A stretch of 41,849 nt of DNA, from contig NZ_WAJS01000026.1 of the NCBI RefSeq assembly GCF_008831045.1, positions 1 to 41,849 of the forward strand. The letters run 5' to 3'. The notes under the pieces are model-generated. The model saw nothing but the letters and a program-made list of their open reading frames with translations, did no database searches and was not told the DNA's origin. Of this stretch, positions 31,707 through 39,588 are shown one piece after another (the stretch's first letter is position 1; the number at the start of each line of letters is the position of its first letter). The translations under genes and the position numbers were made by a program. Origin of the DNA: Adlercreutzia muris. GTDB taxonomy: Bacteria > Actinomycetota > Coriobacteriia > Coriobacteriales > Eggerthellaceae.

Positions 31707-33089
31707 CTACTTCGCCCGTCGGTCGTCCACGTGCTTGGCCTTGCCGATGGCCCGCTCGATGCCGCCGGGCTCCACAAGGCGCACCGAAGGTGCCACCAGC
31801 AGGGTTGCCTTCAGCTTCTCGGCGATCTTGCGGCGCAAGGCGTCCATGGTCTCGAAGGAATCGGAGAAGGCCTCGGGGCGCAGCTCGGTCTCCACGATGA
31901 GGGAGTCCATGCCGTCTTTCGTCTCCACGATGATGTGATAGTGGGGCGTGACCTCCTCGATGCCCGTGAGCACGTCCTCCACCTGGGAGGGAAACACGTT
32001 GGTGCCGCGGATGATGAGCATGTCGTCGGAACGGGAGCGCACCTTGTCCATGCGGGCCAGGGTGCGACCGCAGGCGCAGGGCCCGGTGTGCACGGCCGTC
32101 AGGTCGTGGGTGCGGTAGCGCAGCACGGGAATACCCTGTTTGCCCAAGGGCGTGAGCACAAGCTCGCCCACCTCGCCCTCTCCCACCGGCTCGCCGGTCT
32201 CGGGATCGATGACCTCCCACAGGAAGTGGTCCTCGGCGATGTGCTGCTGGAAGCGCTCGGCCAAGCACTCGCCGGACACCCCCGGCCCCATGACCTCGGT
32301 AAGCCCGTAGTTGTCGGTGCACACGATGTGCATGCGCCGCTCGATCTCGGCCTTCAGGCCCGGCGGGCAGGGCTCGCCGCCGAACAGGCCCACGCGCAGG
32401 GACGAGGCCTCCCAGTCGTAGCCCATCTTCTCCCCCACCTCGCAGATGTGCATGGCATAGGAGGGCGTGGCCACGAGCACCGTGGTGCCGTAGTCCTCGA
32501 TCATCTGGATATGGCGCTCCGTGTTGCCGGCACCGGCGGGAATCATGGCGCAGCCGAGCCGCTGCAGGCCGTAGTGCAGGCCAAAGCCACCGGTGAACAT
32601 GCCGTAGCCGAAGGCCATCTGGGCCACGTCCCCGGGCACCACGCCGGCCATCTGCACGAGTCGGGCGATGCACTCGCTCCACATATCCATGTCGTCGTCG
32701 GTGTAGCCCACCACCACGGGTTTGCCCGTAGTGCCCGACGAGGAATGCAGCTCGCGAATCTCGTCCAGGGGCACGGCGAACAAGCCAAAGGGGAAGGTGT
32801 CGCGTAGGACGGCCTTATCGGTGAAGGGCAGCTGGCGCACGTCGGCCAGGGTCTGGATGTCGGCGGGCGCCACCCCCATCTCGTCCATCTTCTCCCGGTA
32901 GTAGGGTACGCGCTCGTAGGCGTAGGCCACGGTCTCCTTAAGCTTGGCCAGCTGCACCGCCTCGATCTCCTCGCGCGAAGCGCACTCGATCTCGGCCTTG
33001 TACACCGGAAGAAGATCGAAGCGACCCGCGGCCGCGGCGGCCAGGGCGCCCCCCTTCTCCCTCACGTCCATGATCGCGGGAACGCTCAT
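31707..33089 (-). CDS. paaK: Phenylacetate-CoA ligase-type aryl-CoA ligase, copy 1
   Basis: This AMP-forming acyl-CoA ligase of the PaaK family has 460 residues. It shows the P-loop-like HSSSGTTGKP, the AMP-binding region DNYGLTEVMGPGVS, RYRTHDLT, CACGRTLARMDKVRSRSDDML-type signature (given here in part) and the C-terminal GIERAIGKAKHVDD. It activates arylacetates such as phenylacetate or indoleacetate to CoA thioesters with ATP. ATG overlaps the stop of the upstream ACT gene (ATGA), so translation is coupled. Compared with copy 2 it has ~25 extra N-terminal residues; an in-frame ATG at residue 7 is an alternative start. The direction of use is inferred with iorAB. Confidence 0.93.
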   Translation of the reverse strand: MSVPAIMDVREKGGALAAAAAGRFDLLPVYKAEIECASREEIEAVQLAKLKETVAYAYERVPYYREKMDEMGVAPADIQTLADVRQLPFTDKAVLRDTFPFGLFAVPLDEIRELHSSSGTTGKPVVVGYTDDDMDMWSECIARLVQMAGVVPGDVAQMAFGYGMFTGGFGLHYGLQRLGCAMIPAGAGNTERHIQMIEDYGTTVLVATPSYAMHICEVGEKMGYDWEASSLRVGLFGGEPCPPGLKAEIERRMHIVCTDNYGLTEVMGPGVSGECLAERFQQHIAEDHFLWEVIDPETGEPVGEGEVGELVLTPLGKQGIPVLRYRTHDLTAVHTGPCACGRTLARMDKVRSRSDDMLIIRGTNVFPSQVEDVLTGIEEVTPHYHIIVETKDGMDSLIVETELRPEAFSDSFETMDALRRKIAEKLKATLLVAPSVRLVEPGGIERAIGKAKHVDDRRAK

Positions 33090-33535
33090 CGCTCGATCTC
33101 CTTCCCCTGGCGGGCCGCCGAGAAGCGGGCGATGTCCTCCTGGGTAATCATCTCCACCGGCTCGCTCGCCAGAAGCTCCCGGGCCCGGTCGGGATCGGTG
33201 GTGGAGAGCACGATGTAGGTGGAGATCATGGAGTAGCTGTACACCACGTTGATGCCGCAGCGGGCGAGCACCCCCATGACCCGGGCCAGCTCGCCGGGCT
33301 CGTCTACGAGCTTCAGGCAGAGCACGGGCGCGACGGTGCAGGCGCAGCCGTCCTGCCGCAGCGCCGCCAGGGCCTCCTCGGGCCTGTCCACCACGAAGCG
33401 CAGGATGCCGTACTCGCCGGTATCGGAAGCCGAGAACCCGCGCACCGACACGCCGACCTCCTCGAAGCGGTCGAGCACCCGGCCCAAATGGCCGGGTCGG
33501 CTGTTGGCAAAGACGCTGATCTGGGACACCGTCAT
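33086..33535 (-). CDS. Tandem ACT-domain protein, copy 1
   Basis: The 149-residue protein consists of two ACT-like domains: residues ~3-65 (ISVFANSRPGHLGRVLDRFEEVGVSVRGFSA, quoted as a feature) and ~70-130 (LKLVDEPGELARVMGVLARCGINVVYSYSM). A short helical tail follows. ACT domains bind small ligands, usually amino acids. Similar proteins accompany iorAB and paaK genes in anaerobes and are likely sensors or regulators of aromatic metabolism. AGGAGG lies ~9 bases before the ATG. The start is just upstream of paaK1 and just downstream of iorB, overlapping or abutting both. Confidence 0.88.
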   Translation of the reverse strand: MTVSQISVFANSRPGHLGRVLDRFEEVGVSVRGFSASDTGEYGILRFVVDRPEEALAALRQDGCACTVAPVLCLKLVDEPGELARVMGVLARCGINVVYSYSMISTYIVLSTTDPDRARELLASEPVEMITQEDIARFSAARQGKEIER

Positions 33536-33540
33536 ATCAC

Positions 33541-34134
33541 TCACGCCTCCTCTGTGGTATCCATAAAGGCCCGGCCGGCGGCCAGGGCCGCCAAATTCGC
33601 CTCCACGGTACGGGCGGGCACGCGCTCGGCCACGGCGCGCTCCCATATCTCGGCCGGGATATCGAGCGTGGCCGAGAGCGCCCCCACGAGCACCACGTTG
33701 GCACACTTGGGGTTGCCGGCAGCCCGGGCCAGGGCCTCGGCGGGAACGAGCAGCGCCCCGGCCGCGGCCAGGTCTTCCCGGGCCCGGGGCGGCATGGAGG
33801 CGGCACCGGTGAGCACGGGCAGCGGCTTGATGGCCGTATCGTTCACGATGAGCGTGCCCCCCTCGGCGAGCTGGGGCAGGTTGCGCAGGGCCTCGGTGGT
33901 CTCGAAGGCCACCACCACGTCGGCGGCGCCCGGATCGGACACCATGGACCGCACAGCGCCGCCCATGCGCACCACCGTGGTCACGGAACCGCCGCGCTGG
34001 GCCATGCCGTGGATCTCCGACACCTTCACGTCAAGCCCCGCCGCCAGGCAGGCGGCGGCCAGCAGGTCGGCCGCCAGGATGGTGCCCTGGCCGCCGACGC
34101 CGCACAAGAGCACGGTCTTGGTCGTCATCTCCAT
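33541..34134 (-). CDS. iorB: Indolepyruvate:ferredoxin oxidoreductase beta subunit (IorB)
   Basis: IorB is the gamma-type pyruvate-ferredoxin oxidoreductase domain that partners IorA to convert aryl-2-oxoacids and CoA to aryl-acyl-CoA, CO2 and reduced ferredoxin, reversibly. The 197-residue product starts TVLLCGVGGQGTILAADLLA, shows SEIHGMAQRGGSV and ends with a helical segment, all typical. ATG 34134 is preferred because GGGGAG is well spaced; ATG 34128 is an in-frame alternative. It follows the iorA stop by 10 bases. Confidence 0.95.
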   Translation of the reverse strand: MEMTTKTVLLCGVGGQGTILAADLLAAACLAAGLDVKVSEIHGMAQRGGSVTTVVRMGGAVRSMVSDPGAADVVVAFETTEALRNLPQLAEGGTLIVNDTAIKPLPVLTGAASMPPRAREDLAAAGALLVPAEALARAAGNPKCANVVLVGALSATLDIPAEIWERAVAERVPARTVEANLAALAAGRAFMDTTEEA

Positions 34135-34144
34135 TATCGCTCCC

Positions 34145-35869
34145 CTATTCCAAAACGATCGCGTTGAAGCGGCAGTACTGCTCGCACTGGCCGCAGCCGA
34201 TGCAGAGCCCCGTATCGATGGAGGCCACGCCGCTCTCGTCCCGGGCGATGGCCGGGCAGCCGAGCGTGGCACAGGAGCCGCAAGCCGTGCAGGAGCCGTT
34301 CACCCAAAAGGGCCGAGCCGCCTTGCGCTCCAGCAGCACGCAGGGAGAACGGAATACGATGACCGAGATGTCGTCTGCGGCCGTGGCCTCCTTGAGGGCC
34401 GCGCGCACCGCGGCGGCGTCGTTGGGGTCCACCGTCCGCACGTCCTCCACGCCGATGGCGGCCACCACGGCCTCGATGTGCAGCTCGCGGCTGGGGCGCC
34501 CCTGCAGGGTCACGCCGTTGAAGGGGTTGCCCTGGCGCCCGGTCATGGCCGTGGTGCGGTTGTCGAGCACGCAGACGGTGCCCGCGCCGCAGTTGTACAC
34601 CGTGGAGATGAGCGAGCTCAGGCCCGAATGGGCGAAGGTGGAATCGCCGATGACCGCCACCACGGGCCGGTGCTCGGTGCCGGCCAGGGCCAGCTCGAAG
34701 CCGTGGGCCATGGAGACGGAGGCGCCCATGTCCACCGTGGTATCCATGGCGGCCAGCGGGGGCAGGGCCCCCAGGGTGTAGCAGCCGATGTCCCCGGTAA
34801 CGATGGCCCGCATGCGGGCGAGCTCCTTGAACACGAGGCGGTGGGGGCAGCCCGGGCACAGCGCCGGCGGCCGGGCCGGCAGTCCCTCCACGGCCGGGGC
34901 GTGGGGCAATGCCGCGCCGCCGAAGGCCGCCCGCACCAGACCCGGGGACAGCTCCCCGGCCCGGGGCAGCGGGCAGGGCGGCTCGCTCACCGCGATGCCG
35001 CAGGCCCGCACGGCATCGGCCAGATAGGCCGAGCCCTCCTCCACCACGTAGAGGCGCTCGACGGAATCGGCGAAGTCGGCCAGGGCCGCGGCCGGAAGGG
35101 GCCAGGTGAGGCCCAGCTTGAAGACGGAGGCCTCTGACAGCCCTTCCACCACATGCTGGTAGGCCGCTCCGGCGCAGACGACGCCGATGTCGCTTCCGCG
35201 GCGCACCACCTCGTTGTAGGGGCACTCCTCGGCCCAGGCGCGCAGGGCGTCGATGCGCTCGAGCTGCACAGCACGGCGCGGCTTGGCGAAAGCGGGCATC
35301 ATGACCCACTTCGCGGGGTTCTTCTCGTAGGGAACGAGGGGGCGCTCCGTGCGCGCGCCGGGCTCCACGGGCGTCTTGGTATGGGAGATGCGCACACTGG
35401 AGCGCAGCATCACCGGCACATCGAAGCGCTCGGACAGGTCGAAGGCCTCCCGGGTAAAGCGGAGCGCCTCGGCGGAATCGGCAGGATCCAGGCAGGGCAC
35501 GGCGGCCGCCTGGGCATAGTAGTGGGAGTCCTGCTCGTTTTGGGAGGAGTACATGCCGGGGTCGTCGGCAGCCAGGATCACCAGGCCGCCCCCCACGCCG
35601 GTGTAGGCGGCGGTGAACAGCGGGTCGGCCGCCACGTTCACCCCCACGTGCTTCATGGTAGCGAGCACCCGGGCCCCGGCCGCCGAGGCGCCAACGCCCA
35701 CCTCCAGGGCCACCTTCTCGTTGACGCACCACTCGGCGTAGACGCCCTCTTTCCGGCCGAAGGCCTCCAGCGTCTCCGTGGAGGGCGTGCCCGGATAGGC
35801 CACGCCGATGGCGCAGCCGGCTTCCCAGGCACCTTGGGCGATGGCCTCGTTTCCCGACATCAGTTCCAT
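34145..35869 (-). CDS. iorA: Indolepyruvate:ferredoxin oxidoreductase alpha subunit (IorA)
   Basis: IorA carries the thiamine-diphosphate and Fe-S parts of the enzyme. The ~574-residue protein has the N-terminal pyrimidine-binding domain (MSGNEAIAQGAWEAG; YPGTPSTETLE), the central TPP domain (GDIGCYTLG; IGDSTFAHSG; DNRTTAMTG) and two C-terminal 4Fe-4S motifs (CTACGSCATLGCP and CIGCGQCEQYC). CPGCPHR is a further family signature. The start is uncertain: ATG 35869 gives MELMSGNEA, matching family N-termini, whereas TTG 35890 would add seven residues. Domains and length are normal. Flanked by iorB, ACT and paaK genes, it supports an aromatic 2-oxoacid role. Confidence 0.95.
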   Translation of the reverse strand: MELMSGNEAIAQGAWEAGCAIGVAYPGTPSTETLEAFGRKEGVYAEWCVNEKVALEVGVGASAAGARVLATMKHVGVNVAADPLFTAAYTGVGGGLVILAADDPGMYSSQNEQDSHYYAQAAAVPCLDPADSAEALRFTREAFDLSERFDVPVMLRSSVRISHTKTPVEPGARTERPLVPYEKNPAKWVMMPAFAKPRRAVQLERIDALRAWAEECPYNEVVRRGSDIGVVCAGAAYQHVVEGLSEASVFKLGLTWPLPAAALADFADSVERLYVVEEGSAYLADAVRACGIAVSEPPCPLPRAGELSPGLVRAAFGGAALPHAPAVEGLPARPPALCPGCPHRLVFKELARMRAIVTGDIGCYTLGALPPLAAMDTTVDMGASVSMAHGFELALAGTEHRPVVAVIGDSTFAHSGLSSLISTVYNCGAGTVCVLDNRTTAMTGRQGNPFNGVTLQGRPSRELHIEAVVAAIGVEDVRTVDPNDAAAVRAALKEATAADDISVIVFRSPCVLLERKAARPFWVNGSCTACGSCATLGCPAIARDESGVASIDTGLCIGCGQCEQYCRFNAIVLE

Positions 35870-35895
35870 AGTTCCCCGTCTCTCTCCCAACCAAG

Positions 35896-35909
35896 GGCCG
35901 CAAGCGGCC
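35896..35909 (-). repeat. Small hairpin between the FHA gene and iorA
   Basis: GGCCG-CAAG-CGGCC (35896-35909) forms a 5-bp stem with a tetraloop and overlaps the FHA stop codon. There is no T-tract, so it is not a clear terminator; it could stabilise or process the operon RNA ahead of iorA. Confidence 0.5.
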
Positions 35910-36349
35910 TAGTTCTCCTCGTATTGCAGGCAGAAAGTGCCGATCTGGATGAAGTCGCCGGGACGCAGGGTGCGCGCCTCCACAGAGTCGTTGTTCACCC
36001 ACACGCCGTTGAACGAGTTCGCGTCGCGGATGACGTAGCAGGGACCCTCGGGCTCGATGGTGGCGTGCATGCGCGAGACGGTCATGTCGTTCAGGAAGAT
36101 GGTGCACTGCGGCGCGCGGCCCACGGTAATGGGCTCGCTGCCCAGACCGTAGACCATGCCCACCTTCGGCCCGCGCACCACGGTGAGGGACGCCCGGGTG
36201 GGGGCCACATCGCAGGCGAGCACGGCATCGCCCTCCACCGACAGCGGCTTGAAGGCCTGGGTCGCACCGAGGAGCTTGAAGCCGCAGGTGGGGCACACGG
36301 CATCATCGGGCGATACCGCATGGGAGCAGACGGGGCACAGTTCGGTCAT
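35909..36349 (-). CDS. Zinc-ribbon plus FHA-domain protein
   Basis: The 146-residue protein has an N-terminal zinc ribbon (Cys5-x2-Cys8 and Cys19-x2-Cys22) and a C-terminal FHA domain from about residue 65. The FHA motifs are GRAPQC, SRMHA and NSFNGVWVN. FHA domains bind phosphothreonine, so a serine/threonine kinase partner is expected; none is in the window. AAGGAGAACGGCT precedes the ATG. It lies between dacA and iorA in the - strand operon and could link wall growth to kinase signalling, as in other Actinobacteria; this is inference. Confidence 0.88.
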   Translation of the reverse strand: MTELCPVCSHAVSPDDAVCPTCGFKLLGATQAFKPLSVEGDAVLACDVAPTRASLTVVRGPKVGMVYGLGSEPITVGRAPQCTIFLNDMTVSRMHATIEPEGPCYVIRDANSFNGVWVNNDSVEARTLRPGDFIQIGTFCLQYEEN

Positions 36350-36362
36350 AGCCGTTCTCCTT

Positions 36363-37859
36363 CTATTCGCTGGCCCCGGACACCGGGGCCCCTTGCTGGT
36401 CGTCGGTCGCCCCGTCGCCGTCGGCCGGGGCCCTATCCTCCTCGCCGGAGGCGATGGCGGCCACGGACTGGTCGGAACGGGTTGGCGCCTTGTCGTAAAT
36501 GAGCGGGGTCTCGTTCACCACCACGGGCTCGGCCACAAGCTCGGTGCCCCCGAAGCCGGCCCACAGGCGCTCCCACCAGATGGCGATGGCCTGGAAGAAG
36601 TCGGGGGCGGCCGCGTCCTCGGCGGCCACGAGATCCTGGGTGGCGATGGGCTGTCCGGCCTGGTAGAAGGTGGCGGTGCCCACTTTATCGCCGGCCCGCA
36701 CCGAGCCGTTCAAATCGTCGAAGACGAGCTCCTGGCTCACGTTGCCCTCGGGGGCGAACACCTCCACGGCGGCCTTCGGATCGGCGAAGGTGGCGTTCAC
36801 ACGCTTGTCGGTCCAGGCAGTGAAGGGCACCTCGGCGATGAGGGGCACCTCCTCGGCGCGGCCGTCCGCGGTCATGGTCACCGTGCGGTCGCTGTGGGCG
36901 AGGCGGTAGCTCACGCGGTTGTCGTAGACCCAGTCGAAGAGGATCTTCGTGTCCTCGAAGCGGGCGGTCTCCGAGGGGCAGCCGAGCACCACGGCGATAA
37001 GGTCGCCGCTACCCCGGCTGCAGGCCCCGGCGAAGGAGTTGCCCGCAGCCTCGGTGTAGCCGGTCTTGATGCCGCAGGCGCCCTCGTAGACACCGAGCAG
37101 CAGGTCGGAGGACACCAGATCGAGGGTGACCGCCTGGCCGTCGGGCTTGGCCACGGTGATCTGGGCCGTCTGCTGGGCCACAATGGAGCGGAAGGTCTCG
37201 TTCTCCATGGCGTAGGCGCACATGAGGGCCACATCGCCGGCCGTGGAGTACATCTCGTTGTCGAACTCGTCGATGTCGAGCCCGTGGGGGTTCGCGAACA
37301 GAGAGTGCTCCATGCCCAGCTCGGCGGCCTTGGCGTTCATGGCGTCCACGAAGGCCTCGTTGGCCGACTGGCCGTCCCGGGCAAGCCCCGCCCCCACGGC
37401 CTCCGCGATGGCGATGGCGGCATCGTTGCCCGAGGGCACCATGAGCCCGGTGAGGGCCGCCTGGAGGGTGAGCGTGTCGCCGGCCTGGAGGTTCGCCGAG
37501 GACTCGCCCACGGCGGCGGCCTCCGGCGATACGGTCACCTTCGTGTCCAGGGGCAATCCGGAATCCAGGGCCACGATGGCCGTCATCACCTTGGTGATGG
37601 AGGCGATGTGGGACTGGGTGTCGGCATCGCGGGCGAAGAGCACCGCGCCGTTCTCATCGGTGAGCACGGCATAGGAGGCCGTGATGTTGGGGCAGGCCAC
37701 GGCCGGCAGTCCCCGCGCCTCCACGGTCTGGCCGAGAATCACATCGGTGCCGCGCACATCGGCGGCGGCCGGCACGGGGGCGGCCAGGGGCAGGGCCAGG
37801 GCACCGGCCAGCAGCAGGGCCCCGAGCCAGGAGCGGCGCTTAGTCCTCGTCGACAACAT
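36363..37859 (-). CDS. dacA: D-alanyl-D-alanine carboxypeptidase (S11 penicillin-binding protein)
   Basis: This exported enzyme trims the terminal D-Ala of peptidoglycan stem peptides. The 498-residue protein has a signal peptide (cleavage near AAA, residue ~33) and the S11 catalytic motifs SITK at 87-90, SGN at 143-145 and KTG at 265-267. A C-terminal beta domain and an amphipathic stretch (FFQAIAIWWERLWAGF) that may sit on the membrane follow, then an acidic disordered tail. The start at 37859 overlaps the end of the upstream ACT gene by 20 bases; GGAAGAGG provides the ribosome site. It lies inside the paaK/ior cluster without an obvious metabolic link. Confidence 0.93.
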   Translation of the reverse strand: MLSTRTKRRSWLGALLLAGALALPLAAPVPAAADVRGTDVILGQTVEARGLPAVACPNITASYAVLTDENGAVLFARDADTQSHIASITKVMTAIVALDSGLPLDTKVTVSPEAAAVGESSANLQAGDTLTLQAALTGLMVPSGNDAAIAIAEAVGAGLARDGQSANEAFVDAMNAKAAELGMEHSLFANPHGLDIDEFDNEMYSTAGDVALMCAYAMENETFRSIVAQQTAQITVAKPDGQAVTLDLVSSDLLLGVYEGACGIKTGYTEAAGNSFAGACSRGSGDLIAVVLGCPSETARFEDTKILFDWVYDNRVSYRLAHSDRTVTMTADGRAEEVPLIAEVPFTAWTDKRVNATFADPKAAVEVFAPEGNVSQELVFDDLNGSVRAGDKVGTATFYQAGQPIATQDLVAAEDAAAPDFFQAIAIWWERLWAGFGGTELVAEPVVVNETPLIYDKAPTRSDQSVAAIASGEEDRAPADGDGATDDQQGAPVSGASE

Positions 37860-38271
37860 AGACCTCTTCCGGAGCGAGAATCTTGAAGCCCGCGGCGGCC
37901 AGGGCCTCCTCGGCCCCCTCCCCCTCGATCTTCAGCACGTCCACGGCAGTGCCGCCGGCCACCGAGAAGCAGTAGCCGTACTCGACGTTCATGGACGCCT
38001 CATGGCAGAAGCCCAGAAGCCGGGCCAGGGCACCGGGCTCATCGGCCACGGACACGGCGATGACCGGCGTGATGGAGGCGCGAAATCCCGCCTCGGCGAG
38101 CACGGCGGCGGCGCGGTTGGGCCGGTCGCAGAAGATGCGCACGATGCCGAAGTCGGCCGTGTCGGCGATGAAGAGCGCCGCCAGGTTGATGTCGGCGTCG
38201 GCCAGGGTGCGGCAAGCCGCGGCCAGGCGCCCCTTCTCGTTGGCGAGAAATACCGTCAGCTGCGAGATCAT
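37840..38271 (-). CDS. Tandem ACT-domain protein, copy 2
   Basis: The 143-residue protein is two ACT-like domains: residues ~2-62 (LTVFLANEKGRLAAACRTL) and ~72-135 (ISVADEPGALARLLGFCHEASMNVEYGYC in part). It is clearly related to the ACT protein at 33086-33535 in length, order and motifs (ANxxGxL; DEPGxLARxxG). The ATG overlaps the paaK2 stop (TAATG), so the pair is translationally coupled. It overlaps the dacA start at its 3' end. An aromatic-amino-acid or arylacetate ligand is plausible but not shown. Confidence 0.88.
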   Translation of the reverse strand: MISQLTVFLANEKGRLAAACRTLADADINLAALFIADTADFGIVRIFCDRPNRAAAVLAEAGFRASITPVIAVSVADEPGALARLLGFCHEASMNVEYGYCFSVAGGTAVDVLKIEGEGAEEALAAAGFKILAPEEVYVVDED

Positions 38272-39578
38272 TAGTGGGTCTCTCCTCTCAGGTCGATGAC
38301 GCGCTTTGCCTTGCCCTCGGAGCGGGCGATGGTCTTGGGCTCCACGAACTTGATGTCCACGGCCACCTGCAGATTGCCCTTGAGCGCCGCGCCCAAGTGT
38401 CCGCGCAGATCCTCCAGGGCGCGCACCTCGTCGATGGGGAAATCGGGCTCGGTCTCCACCTGGAGCTCCACGTGGTCGAGGGGCCCGCGGGAAGTGAGCA
38501 CGATCTGGTACTGGGTGGCCACCTCGGGGAACTCGGTGATGACCTGCTCGATCTGGGACGGGAACACGTTCACGCCGCGGATGATGAGCATGTCGTCGGT
38601 ACGGCCCAGGATGCGGCCGATCTTGCGGTGGGTGCGACCGCAGGCACAGGGCTCGGCGCTGATGGAAGTGACGTCGCGGGTGCGGTAGCGGATCATCGGC
38701 GAGCACTCGCGGGTGAGCGTCGTGATGACGAGCTCGCCCACTTCCCCGTCGGGCAGCACCTCCAGGGTGTCCGGGTCGATGATCTCGCAGTAGAACTGGT
38801 CCTCGGCGATGTGCAGGCCGCCGCGCTCGGCGCATTCCATAGCCACGCCCGGGCCCATGATCTCCGAGAGGCCGTAGACGTCGCAGTACTGCAGCCCCAG
38901 CTTGTCGGCGATCTCCTGGCGCATGTTCTCCGAGCAGGGCTCGGCGCCGAAGATGCCGCCGGAGATCTGGAACTCGGTGGCCGGGTCGTAGCCCATCTCG
39001 ATGGCCGTGTCAGCGATGAGCAGGGCATAGGAGGGGGTGCAGCACAGAATATCGGTCTTGCAGTCCTTGAGCATCTGCACCTGGCGCTTGGTGTTGCCCG
39101 AAGAGGTGGGGATGACGGTGCAGCCCATGGCCTCGCCGCCGGCGTGCGCGCCCAAGCCGCCGGTGAACAGACCGTAGCCGTAGGACACCTGGATGGTGGA
39201 TTCGCGCGAGCCCCCTACCATGGCGATGCCGCGGGCGAAGCAGTCGCCCCAGTTCTCTAGGTCGGCGGCGGTGTGGCCCACCACCGTGGCCTGGCCCGTG
39301 GTGCCGGAGGAGGCGTGGATACGGGCCACGTCGCCGTTCTCGCGGGCGAACATGCCGAAGGGGTAGTTGTCGCGCATGTCCTGCTTCACCACGAAGGGAA
39401 AGCGCGTAAGATCCTCGAGACTTTCCAGATCGTCGGGGGTCACGCCGGCCGCGTCGAAGCGCTCTCGGTAGAGCGGCACGTTCTCGTAGGCGTTGCGCAG
39501 CGACTCCCGCAAACGCTCCAGTTGCAGCGCCTGCAGCTCTGCGCGGGGCATGGTCTCGATTTCCGGCTGAAAGTACAC
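38271..39578 (-). CDS. paaK: Phenylacetate-CoA ligase-type aryl-CoA ligase, copy 2
   Basis: The 435-residue AMP-forming ligase has the same signatures as copy 1: HASSGTTGQA, DVYGLSEIMGPGVA, RYRTRDVT, CACGRTHRKIGR and ARSEGKAKRVID. The GTG start at 39578 is chosen because AGGAGG lies 6 bases upstream and the protein then begins YFQPEIETMPRAEL, matching PaaK N-termini; upstream in-frame codons overlap the VanW-like gene. Together with copy 1 and the two ACT genes it forms two ligase-ACT pairs. Differences in the central segment (IPTSSGNTKRQ against IPAGAGNTERH) suggest different substrate ranges. Confidence 0.93.
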   Translation of the reverse strand: MYFQPEIETMPRAELQALQLERLRESLRNAYENVPLYRERFDAAGVTPDDLESLEDLTRFPFVVKQDMRDNYPFGMFARENGDVARIHASSGTTGQATVVGHTAADLENWGDCFARGIAMVGGSRESTIQVSYGYGLFTGGLGAHAGGEAMGCTVIPTSSGNTKRQVQMLKDCKTDILCCTPSYALLIADTAIEMGYDPATEFQISGGIFGAEPCSENMRQEIADKLGLQYCDVYGLSEIMGPGVAMECAERGGLHIAEDQFYCEIIDPDTLEVLPDGEVGELVITTLTRECSPMIRYRTRDVTSISAEPCACGRTHRKIGRILGRTDDMLIIRGVNVFPSQIEQVITEFPEVATQYQIVLTSRGPLDHVELQVETEPDFPIDEVRALEDLRGHLGAALKGNLQVAVDIKFVEPKTIARSEGKAKRVIDLRGETH

Positions 39579-39588
39579 AGCTGTCCTC

